DNA from: Bacteroidales bacterium
Lineage (GTDB): Bacteria > Bacteroidota > Bacteroidia > Bacteroidales > F082
DNA length: 14,063 nucleotides
Assembly (NCBI GenBank): GCA_024762735.1
Contig: JANTGU010000025.1
Location: forward strand, 1-14,063
Direction: 5' to 3'
The position numbers and the translations under genes are program-made. Shown here one piece after another: positions 8,087 to 14,063 of this stretch. How positions within the stretch are numbered: the stretch's first letter is position 1; the number at the start of each line of letters is the position of its first letter. The notes under the pieces are model-generated. The model saw only the letters and a list, made by a program, of their open reading frames with translations. It was not told the DNA's origin and did no database searches.

Positions 8087-11000
8087 ATGACAGAGAAAGA
8101 AATATTCATGGGCAAAACACCGTTAATCGATAACACGGCACCGGTAAAAGGCGACTTTGTGGAGATTGATAAGGAATCGTTTTATCGTATCTCCAACTAC
8201 CATCACATGCCCGATTTTTTCTTAAACATCGTGAGCAATGCCGATCACTGGATGTTTCTCTCGTCCAACGGCTCACTTACAGCCGGCAGGGTTGATCGCG
8301 ACAATGCCCTGTTTCCGTATTACACGGTGGATAAAATTCACGATTACAAAGGTCTTACCGGCAGCGCTTCCTGCTTTTTGGTGGAGATTGAAAATAAAAC
8401 CTCCGTTTGGGAACCCTTCACCGACACTTCTGCAGCACTTTATCACATCACGCGTAGTCTGTACAAAAGCATCTATAGCAACAAAATAATCTTTGAAGAG
8501 GAAAACCACGACCTTGGACTAACGTTCCGATACGGTTGGTATAACAGCAACCTGTATGGTTTTGTTAAGATTGCCTCCCTGCACAATCAATCAAACCAAA
8601 AGGTATCGGTTGAGCTGCTTGATGGCATTAAAAACATACTCCCTCCCGGCATTGACTACGCGTTTCAAAACGAGTACAGCAACCTGGCGGATGCGTACAA
8701 GAAAAATGAATTGGTTGAAAACAGCTCCATCGGTTTGTTTACCCTTAGCTCCATTCCTGTTGACAGGGCCGAACCCAGTGAGTCGTTAAAAACAACCACA
8801 GTATGGTCGGCAGGGCTTCCGAAATCGTGCCAGTATTTGTTATCCGACACGCAGGTTGACCGTTTTAAAAAGGGACATCCTGTTCAAACCGAAACCGATA
8901 TCAAAGCCACAAGAGGTGCCTATTTGGTGGTTTCACGACTGAATTTAAATCAGGATGAAACCACTGAATGGTTGATGGCAGCGGATGTAAACAAAGAAGC
9001 TACCGACGTTGTATCACTGCTTGATTTTTTAAACGACACGAAAAACGTGGTGAAAGCAGTGCGCGAAGACATCAACAGCGGCACGCGGGAACTGGTATCC
9101 ATGGTAGCAGCTTCCGACGGCCTGCAGCTGACCAACACCCCGGTCTGTACGGCCAGGCATTACGCCAACACCCTCTACAACATCATGCGGGGAGGTTTGT
9201 TCATCAATGGATATCAAATAGAAAGGGATGATCTTGCGAATTACATCCAAAAAGTAAACAAAAACGTGTTCGCCACCATGCAATCCTGGCTGCAAGGGTT
9301 ATCCCCTGCCATCAATCACAAGGAGTTGATGAAGGAGGTTGAAAAAACCGATAACCGGGCATTGTACAGAATTGTTTCCGAATATCTACCACTTAGCTTT
9401 AGCCGTCGGCATGGCGACCCCAGCCGCCCATGGAACCTGTTTCATGTCAACAACAGGGATGACAAAGGAAATCCTCTTTTCGACTACGAGGGTAACTGGC
9501 GCGATATTTTTCAAAATTGGGAAGCTCTTGGCTACGCCTATCCCCAATTTATCGAAGGCTTTATCAGTAAGTTTTTAAATGCTTCCACCCTGGATGGATA
9601 CAACCCCTACCGGATTACGAAAGAGAGCTTCGATTATGAAGTTCCCGAACCCAATAACCCGTGGGCTTACATTGGTTACTGGGGCGATCATCAGGTAATT
9701 TACCTGCTTAAGCTATTGGAGCTCTCGGCTAACTTCCATCCCGGTAAACTGGATGAATGGCTGACGAAAGAACAGTTTGTGTATGCCCATGTGCCGTACA
9801 GGATTAAGCCTTATGCCGAGATTTTACAAAACCCTAACGACACCATCACATTCGATTATCAACTAAACAAACAAATAAATACCGAAGTAGAAAAAGTGGG
9901 TGCCGATGCCCGATTATTGAGGTGTGCCGGTGAAGACGACCCTTACACTGTTAATTTAACGGAAAAAATGTTGGTGGTGCTGTTGTCGAAGCTGAGCAAC
10001 TTTATTCCCGAAGCCGGCATCTGGCTCAATACGCAGCGCCCCGAGTGGAACGATGCCAACAACGCGCTGGTTGGAGGGGGAGCTTCCATGGTTACCCTTT
10101 ACTACTTGCGGCGGTTTGTTGCTTTTTGGCTCGAACTGCTAAATCAAACCTCTGTATCGGAGGCTCCCGTATCAGAAGAGGTGGCTGATCTGTTTAAAAC
10201 AGTGCATCTCTTCCTGGAAGAAAATCAATCACTCATCGGACAGGGTTTTAGCAATGAAGCGCGTAAAATGTTTGCCGATGCACTTGGATCGGCTCACTCC
10301 GGGTATAGAGCACAAATTTATCACCACTCGTTTTCGGGTAAAAAAACAGCAGTTACCACGAGCGACATCCGCGCCTTTTTATCAATAGTTAATGATTACA
10401 TCAACCAATCTATTGCTGCCAACAAGCGTTCTGACGGATTGTATCACTCCTACAACCTGGTATCCTTTAGCGAAAATGCTATTGCCATCCGGCGACTTTA
10501 CGAAATGCTTGAAGGACAGGTGGCAGTGCTTAGCTCCGGCTTTTTAAGTCCCCGCCAAAGCCTTGACGTGCTGCACGCGCTCAGGAACAGTGCACTGTTC
10601 AGAACCGATCAATACAGCTATCTGCTCTATCCTGACAGGGTGCTGCCGCGATTTCTGGAAAAAAACAACATTCCGGAAGCAATGGTTGCTCAGTCCAAAC
10701 TATTGTCACGGCTGGTAAAGGTAGGCGATACTTCCATCGTGGTAAGAGACCGGCGGGGGGGCTTCCATTTTAATGCCGCGTTTAGAAATGCAAACATGCT
10801 AAAAGCAGCCTTGCAAGGCATGACGAATGGTGCATTCGGCTCGCTGGTAAAAAAAGAAATGAATACCGTGTTAGATATCTATGAAGCAGTATTCGATCAT
10901 CAGTCGTTTACAGGCCGCTCGGGCACCTTTTTTGCTTACGAAGGACTTGGTTCTATTTACTGGCACATGGTTTCAAAATTGCTGCTGGCTGTGGCCGAAA

Positions 11001-11587
11001 ACTATCACCACGCCATGGCGGACAATGCCTCCGAAGAGGTTAGGGGTAAGTTAAAAGAGCACTATTACGAAATCAAGGCCGGCATTGGCCTTTATAAATC
11101 TCCGGAAGTTTACGGTGCTTTTCCCATGGATGCCTATTCGCACACGCCCTCGGGTGCCGGCGCCAAACAACCGGGCTTGACAGGGCAGGTTAAAGAAGAT
11201 ATTATCTCCAGGCTTTTGGAGCTTGGCGTAGTGATAGCCCACGGACAAATTTCGTTTAACCCGGAGTTGTTTAACCCGGAGGAGATGTTGCAGGCAGGAA
11301 AGGTTTTCAGCTATTACACGCTGGAGGGTGGTAAGGGCGAATTAACGCTCAAACCCGGCGAGTTTGCTTTTACCTTCTGTCAGGTTCCCATCGTGGTTGC
11401 CCCGGGAAACAAAAGTTGGATTGAGGTATATTACACCAACGGGGCGCGTACCACCACGGAAGGGTGTTCTCTCGAAAAATCCATTAGCGAGAGCCTCTAT
11501 AAACGGGAAGGCCGGATTAGCAGAATCAATGTTTTTAGCGCTGTTATGAAAAAGTTAAAAAAAGAAATACAAATAGAAAACCGTTAA
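8087..11587 (+). CDS. Clan GH-Q phosphorylase, probable GH149 beta-1,3-oligoglucan phosphorylase
   Basis: This protein of 1166 residues lacks any signal peptide and is therefore cytoplasmic. It most likely cleaves beta-1,3-glucan oligosaccharides with phosphate, releasing glucose 1-phosphate with inversion. Its N-terminal third is beta-rich, consistent with a GH94-type beta-sandwich. The middle is helical and aromatic, as in an (alpha/alpha)6 barrel, with RHGDPSRPW (441-449) and NPWAYIGYWGDHQ (524-536). RPEWNDANNALVG carries D656, which aligns with the general acid in the WND motif of GH94 phosphorylases. Further on are GRSGT (943-947), GLGSIYWHM (953-961) and PGLTGQVKEDI (from 1029). A beta-rich tail ends the protein. 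The length, well above the roughly 800 residues of GH94, and the GH16/GH3 context favour GH149; GH161 is the main alternative. An in-frame ATG at 8108 (M8) is an equally possible start, as neither has a clear ribosome site. The gene follows GH3 by 6 nt. Confidence 0.8.
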   Translation: MTEKEIFMGKTPLIDNTAPVKGDFVEIDKESFYRISNYHHMPDFFLNIVSNADHWMFLSSNGSLTAGRVDRDNALFPYYTVDKIHDYKGLTGSASCFLVEIENKTSVWEPFTDTSAALYHITRSLYKSIYSNKIIFEEENHDLGLTFRYGWYNSNLYGFVKIASLHNQSNQKVSVELLDGIKNILPPGIDYAFQNEYSNLADAYKKNELVENSSIGLFTLSSIPVDRAEPSESLKTTTVWSAGLPKSCQYLLSDTQVDRFKKGHPVQTETDIKATRGAYLVVSRLNLNQDETTEWLMAADVNKEATDVVSLLDFLNDTKNVVKAVREDINSGTRELVSMVAASDGLQLTNTPVCTARHYANTLYNIMRGGLFINGYQIERDDLANYIQKVNKNVFATMQSWLQGLSPAINHKELMKEVEKTDNRALYRIVSEYLPLSFSRRHGDPSRPWNLFHVNNRDDKGNPLFDYEGNWRDIFQNWEALGYAYPQFIEGFISKFLNASTLDGYNPYRITKESFDYEVPEPNNPWAYIGYWGDHQVIYLLKLLELSANFHPGKLDEWLTKEQFVYAHVPYRIKPYAEILQNPNDTITFDYQLNKQINTEVEKVGADARLLRCAGEDDPYTVNLTEKMLVVLLSKLSNFIPEAGIWLNTQRPEWNDANNALVGGGASMVTLYYLRRFVAFWLELLNQTSVSEAPVSEEVADLFKTVHLFLEENQSLIGQGFSNEARKMFADALGSAHSGYRAQIYHHSFSGKKTAVTTSDIRAFLSIVNDYINQSIAANKRSDGLYHSYNLVSFSENAIAIRRLYEMLEGQVAVLSSGFLSPRQSLDVLHALRNSALFRTDQYSYLLYPDRVLPRFLEKNNIPEAMVAQSKLLSRLVKVGDTSIVVRDRRGGFHFNAAFRNANMLKAALQGMTNGAFGSLVKKEMNTVLDIYEAVFDHQSFTGRSGTFFAYEGLGSIYWHMVSKLLLAVAENYHHAMADNASEEVRGKLKEHYYEIKAGIGLYKSPEVYGAFPMDAYSHTPSGAGAKQPGLTGQVKEDIISRLLELGVVIAHGQISFNPELFNPEEMLQAGKVFSYYTLEGGKGELTLKPGEFAFTFCQVPIVVAPGNKSWIEVYYTNGARTTTEGCSLEKSISESLYKREGRISRINVFSAVMKKLKKEIQIENR

Positions 11588-11621
11588 AATTAACCTAATT
11601 ATTCATTAAAATTTTATTATT
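11588..11621 (+). promoter_or_regulatory. A/T-rich untranslated leader before the last gene
   Basis: The 34 nt between the phosphorylase stop and the ATG at 11622 are almost entirely A and T, without a purine-rich Shine-Dalgarno block. Such leaders are common before well-translated Bacteroidota genes. I see no TAnnTTTG-type -7 element, so this is probably a translation leader and not a new promoter. Confidence 0.35.
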
Positions 11622-13415
11622 ATGAAAAGTGTTTATGCTTTATTTACCGTTTTGATGCTTGCATTCACAGCCAATGCACAGTACATCTATAACGATTTTG
11701 ACGCCAACCAAAACAACGAGTTTACAGGCTGGCCCAATGTACCCCTGGTGGTTGACAATCCCGATGCTTCGGGTATCAACACCAGCGCTCATGCTGCCGA
11801 GTGGGAGCGTTCTACCGAGCAGTACGCCCACGTTTACACCCTGCTTGACGGGAAAATTGACTTTACCACTGGAAATGTTTTCCATGTAAAAGTTTATTCT
11901 CCTATCGCCTGTCAGGTTTTGTTTAAGATTGAAGATCAAAACAACTCCTCAAACTCCATGGAAGTTTCCGGAAACGTGACCACTCCTAACCAGTGGGAAC
12001 AACTCGATTTCGATTTCTCCGGTGGTACTTCCGGTATGTATGACAAGATTGTTATCTTTTTCGATTTTGCAAGCTTTGACAACAACACCTTCTATTTCGA
12101 CGATGTTGAAGGCCCCGGTTATAGTGGCGGCGCTTCGGGCGACCCGGTAACCTTACCTGTTACCTTTGACGACCCCAATGTTGAATATGGTCTGACTGAC
12201 TTTGGTGGCAATGTTTCCGCCATCGTTGCCGATCCCACTGACTCGACCAACAACGTGGCTCAAACCACCAAAACCGAAGCCGCCGAAAGCTGGGCCGGAA
12301 CAACCGTGGGAGGTACCACTGGTTTCCCCGAGCCCATTCCTTTTACCGAAGATAATACCACCATGAGTGTGGCTGTTTGGTCACCTGCTGCAGGCATCCC
12401 TATTCGCCTAAAAGTGGAAGACTCCAACGATCCTACCATCAGCGTGGAAACAGAAGACACTACTACCATGGCCAACACCTGGGATACTTTGTATTTTGAC
12501 TTCAGCAACGAAGCACCGGGAACAGCACCGCTTAACCTGGCCAACTCTTATAACAAAGCTTCTATCTTTTTTAACTTTGGAACAACAGGAGCACAAGCCG
12601 GTGAGCAAACCTATTACTGGGATCAAATGGATTTCGTGGGTGGCGGCTCAGGCCCCAAACCCCTGCTGGCACTCGACGTACAAGATAATTTTGAAAACGA
12701 CGGATGGGGAACCATTGACAACTGGAAATTCCAGGATCCTGGTTTGGTTGACCTGACTGTGGGTGAAGACCCGGTTGACCCTACCAACCATGTAGCCGAT
12801 TACAACCGTTCAGGAAGTTTTGAGTGGACCAATGCTCAGTTTATCCTGAACCACAGAATGGACCTGACGGAAAGAAACAAATTTGACCTGGATGTTTACT
12901 TCCCTTCATCAAACGACTATACCGGTTTATTAACCCCTACTGCTGCCATCAAGCTACAAAATAGTTTACTGGGTGGAAATGCCTGGACAACCCAAACAGA
13001 AGTTAAGCTTGATGTTACCGACTTCGACCAGTGGGTTACCCTCCAGTTTGATTTTAGTGGCGTTGCCGACAGCGTGAATTATGATCAGGTAGTGGTACAG
13101 CTGGGTGGCGAGGGTCACTTTGTACCGGGCATGTTTTATTTTGATAACCTGGTATTGTTAAACCCAACAGCCATTGCCGAAAATGGTATGAAAACAGTGC
13201 AGGTAATGCCCAACCCGGTTACCGATCGTTTTGCCATCAACTCGGAGGAGGAGATTCAGCAATTAACCATCTACACCTTAACAGGAAGTCAGGTTAATGT
13301 GAATAAAACGGGTCGCAACAGCTACGATGCTTCCGGTTTAACCCCCGGGGTTTATGCCATCGTGGCCATCGATGCCAAAGGAAACAAACTGGTAAGCAAA
13401 CTGGTTAAAAGATAA
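11622..13415 (+). CDS. T9SS-exported protein with three carbohydrate-binding-like modules
   Basis: This secreted protein of 597 residues has no recognisable catalytic domain. A Sec signal peptide ends at ANA-Q (cleavage after residue 19). Three related beta-sandwich-like modules follow: about 21-165, 172-340 and 348-514. Each has a VY/VWSP or VYFPS strand, a W followed by L-FDFS, a hydrophobic IFF or VVQL strand, and a closing Y(F/W)D strand. Module 2 is closest to the module in the first gene of the window (shared AE-WAG, VWSP--GI and IFF-FG); module 3 is the most diverged. Residues about 519-597 form a type A T9SS C-terminal sorting domain: PNPVTDRF, a LTIYTLTGSQV strand, LTPGVYAIV and a basic KLVKR end. 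The protein is therefore exported across the outer membrane and cell-anchored or released. A secreted glucan-binding role is inferred from its place as the last gene of the locus, 34 nt after the phosphorylase and just ahead of the terminator. Confidence 0.85.
   Translation: MKSVYALFTVLMLAFTANAQYIYNDFDANQNNEFTGWPNVPLVVDNPDASGINTSAHAAEWERSTEQYAHVYTLLDGKIDFTTGNVFHVKVYSPIACQVLFKIEDQNNSSNSMEVSGNVTTPNQWEQLDFDFSGGTSGMYDKIVIFFDFASFDNNTFYFDDVEGPGYSGGASGDPVTLPVTFDDPNVEYGLTDFGGNVSAIVADPTDSTNNVAQTTKTEAAESWAGTTVGGTTGFPEPIPFTEDNTTMSVAVWSPAAGIPIRLKVEDSNDPTISVETEDTTTMANTWDTLYFDFSNEAPGTAPLNLANSYNKASIFFNFGTTGAQAGEQTYYWDQMDFVGGGSGPKPLLALDVQDNFENDGWGTIDNWKFQDPGLVDLTVGEDPVDPTNHVADYNRSGSFEWTNAQFILNHRMDLTERNKFDLDVYFPSSNDYTGLLTPTAAIKLQNSLLGGNAWTTQTEVKLDVTDFDQWVTLQFDFSGVADSVNYDQVVVQLGGEGHFVPGMFYFDNLVLLNPTAIAENGMKTVQVMPNPVTDRFAINSEEEIQQLTIYTLTGSQVNVNKTGRNSYDASGLTPGVYAIVAIDAKGNKLVSKLVKR
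11682..13163 (+). repeat. Three tandem protein-level module repeats
   Basis: Three diverged copies of a roughly 145-170-residue module lie in tandem: 11682-12116, 12135-12641 and 12664-13163. They match at protein level only; no long identical DNA is visible between them, so the duplication is old. A fourth full copy and the end of a fifth are in the first gene of the window (3-524). Confidence 0.7.
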
Positions 13416-13437
13416 ATTTTTGGTTTGTTGAATAGTG

Positions 13438-13471
13438 AAAGGGTTGCATCTTTTTGATGCAGCCCTTTTTT
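13438..13471 (+). terminator. Rho-independent terminator ending the glucan operon
   Basis: A 13-bp stem pairs 13438-13450 (AAAGGGTTGCATC) with 13456-13468 across a five-T loop, with one G-T wobble, and runs into six T residues (13466-13471). It begins 22 nt after the stop of the last gene and marks the end of the operon. On the opposite strand only three T follow the stem, so it would be weaker for the convergent genes. Confidence 0.9.
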
Positions 13472-13641
13472 GGTTTAATACCACCCTAATATGGAATCGG
13501 CTAAACACTGCTAGGGTGTTAAAGTTACTGTACTCCAAATGTATTAACTATTTTAATTGAAGCCATGTAATTAGCCTGTCACTTTTGCACCCCTTAGGGT
13601 ATTTATGCTTTGTGGAGGGCTTAATTTCCTTTTTCCAGGGC
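13472..13641. other. Intergenic region between convergent operons
   Basis: About 170 bp without a credible gene on either strand. It contains a 7-bp inverted repeat, CACCCTA at 13482-13488 and TAGGGTG at 13512-13518, the short near-palindrome CCCTTAGGG at 13591-13599, and a 9-bp direct repeat AGGGCTTAA at 13616-13624 and 13637-13645. No clear intrinsic terminator for the - strand genes is seen. Confidence 0.5.
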
Positions 13642-13941
13642 TTAAAGAAATGTTAGTCCAATTTTTCTATTTAAACCGGTTTCAAAAATTCGGATAAGCG
13701 TTGAGAGTTGTATATTTCCTTTTGCATTCTCAATTTTTGAAATATAACTTTTTTTGGTTCCCGCTTTTTCCGCTAATTGTTCTTGTGTTAGTTTAGCTTC
13801 TTTACGTGCTTCTTTGAGCATTTCACTTACTATGAACATTTGGGCTTTTTCTTCAAACCTATTTCTTTTTTCTGTTCCAATTTTTCCATGCTCACGTTCT
13901 AACAATTCATCAAATGTTTTTATGTTACTATAATCTGTCAT
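13642..13941 (-). CDS. higA: HigA-type XRE antitoxin
   Basis: This small DNA-binding protein of 99 residues has a Cro/C1-type helix-turn-helix in its C-terminal half (about 42-96): LTQEQLAEKAGTKKSYISKIENAKG is the canonical helix-turn-helix run, followed by LSTLIRIFETGL. The N-terminal half is charged and helical and probably contacts the toxin. HigA antitoxins neutralise a ribosome-dependent mRNA interferase and usually repress their own promoter. The start ATG overlaps the toxin stop codon as ATGA, which supports both this start and co-translation; in higBA systems the toxin gene comes first, as here. The gene is convergent with the glucan operon and visibly richer in A/T, so it looks like an independent, possibly acquired unit with no functional link to glucan use. 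A lone XRE regulator is less likely given the toxin remnant next to it. Confidence 0.85.
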   Translation of the reverse strand: MTDYSNIKTFDELLEREHGKIGTEKRNRFEEKAQMFIVSEMLKEARKEAKLTQEQLAEKAGTKKSYISKIENAKGNIQLSTLIRIFETGLNRKIGLTFL

Positions 13942-14063
13942 GATTGTATGTTTTTATTTATAAAATATTCTTCTTTCAATTTCATTGCTTTTTCAATCTC
14001 TTTTGTAGGTGTTTTTTGTGTTTTCTTTTGAAAGCCATTAAATAAAACAATTAGTTTCCCCTT
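13938..14063 (-). CDS. higB: C-terminal part of HigB/RelE-type toxin (Gp49-like), 5' end outside window
   Basis: The - strand reads open from the window edge at 14063 to the stop TGA at 13940-13938, giving 41 residues. The sequence starts KGKLIVLFNGFQKKTQKTP and continues with a KEIEKAMKLKEEYF helix. This matches the C-terminus of the phage-derived Gp49-like (HigB/RelE superfamily) toxins, where an L-NGF-KK strand is followed by a P-x-x-E-I-x-x-A helix. Such toxins cut mRNA on the ribosome. The stop overlaps the antitoxin start by four bases. Most of the toxin lies outside the window, so integrity and active-site residues cannot be judged. I infer the family from these motifs and the antitoxin beside it. 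Confidence 0.78.
   Translation of the reverse strand, partial: KGKLIVLFNGFQKKTQKTPTKEIEKAMKLKEEYFINKNIQS

Noticed and set aside
8087..11587. Annotation as a GH94 cellobiose or laminaribiose phosphorylase.
   Set aside because: The protein is several hundred residues longer than usual GH94 enzymes and its EWNDANN context differs from the typical GH94 DWNDG form; GH149 or GH161 fit better.
13472..13641. A small RNA or short gene between the two operons.
   Set aside because: Reading frames are only a few codons long and no promoter-plus-terminator pair is visible; the repeats present are too short to support an RNA.
13616..13645. 9-bp direct repeat AGGGCTTAA, 21 bp apart, overlapping the end of the antitoxin gene; considered as an insertion target duplication or attachment site.
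   Set aside because: No element lies between the copies, the repeat is short, and the second copy includes the antitoxin stop codon, so chance is the simpler explanation.
1..14063. CRISPR array, tRNA or rRNA gene, insertion sequence.
   Set aside because: I saw no regularly spaced DNA repeats, no tRNA-like cloverleaf segments and no transposase-like reading frame; nearly all sequence is used by the listed genes.

Overview
The window is a piece of a Bacteroidota chromosome. The protein architecture indicates this: SPase II lipoproteins carrying PKD domains, a PUL-style run of same-strand genes, A/T-rich leaders in place of strong Shine-Dalgarno sites, and a C-terminal sorting domain of the type IX secretion system (T9SS). 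A marine or sediment relative is plausible because the locus looks like a laminarin (beta-1,3-glucan) utilization locus. The sequence alone does not fix a genus.

Positions 3-13415 hold eight genes, all on the + strand, with gaps of 2 to 40 nt and one 14-nt overlap. They end at a clear intrinsic terminator (13438-13471) and read as one operon, or its downstream part; the promoter and any SusC/SusD pair would lie upstream of the window. In order the genes are: the C-terminal end of a protein built from carbohydrate-binding-like modules; a PKD lipoprotein with a Trp-rich C-terminal domain (candidate surface glycan-binding protein); a PKD-PKD-GH16 lipoprotein; a sugar-porter MFS permease; a CBM6-like-GH16 lipoprotein; a periplasmic GH3 beta-glucosidase; a large cytoplasmic clan GH-Q phosphorylase that best fits GH149 beta-1,3-oligoglucan phosphorylase; and a T9SS-exported protein made of three more copies of the module seen in the first gene.

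The inferred pathway is as follows. The two lipoprotein endo-glucanases cut beta-1,3-glucan at the cell surface, helped by non-catalytic binding proteins. Oligosaccharides enter the periplasm, where GH3 releases glucose. The MFS permease brings glucose and possibly short laminari-oligosaccharides across the inner membrane. The phosphorylase, which has no signal peptide, then converts oligoglucans to glucose 1-phosphate, saving ATP. Combining hydrolysis outside with phosphorolysis inside is the main biological point of the locus.

After the terminator comes about 170 bp of non-coding DNA. A convergent, visibly more A/T-rich HigBA-type toxin-antitoxin pair follows on the - strand: a complete XRE antitoxin (13642-13941) and, running off the window edge, the last 41 codons of a Gp49/RelE-type toxin. 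The two genes overlap in ATGA.
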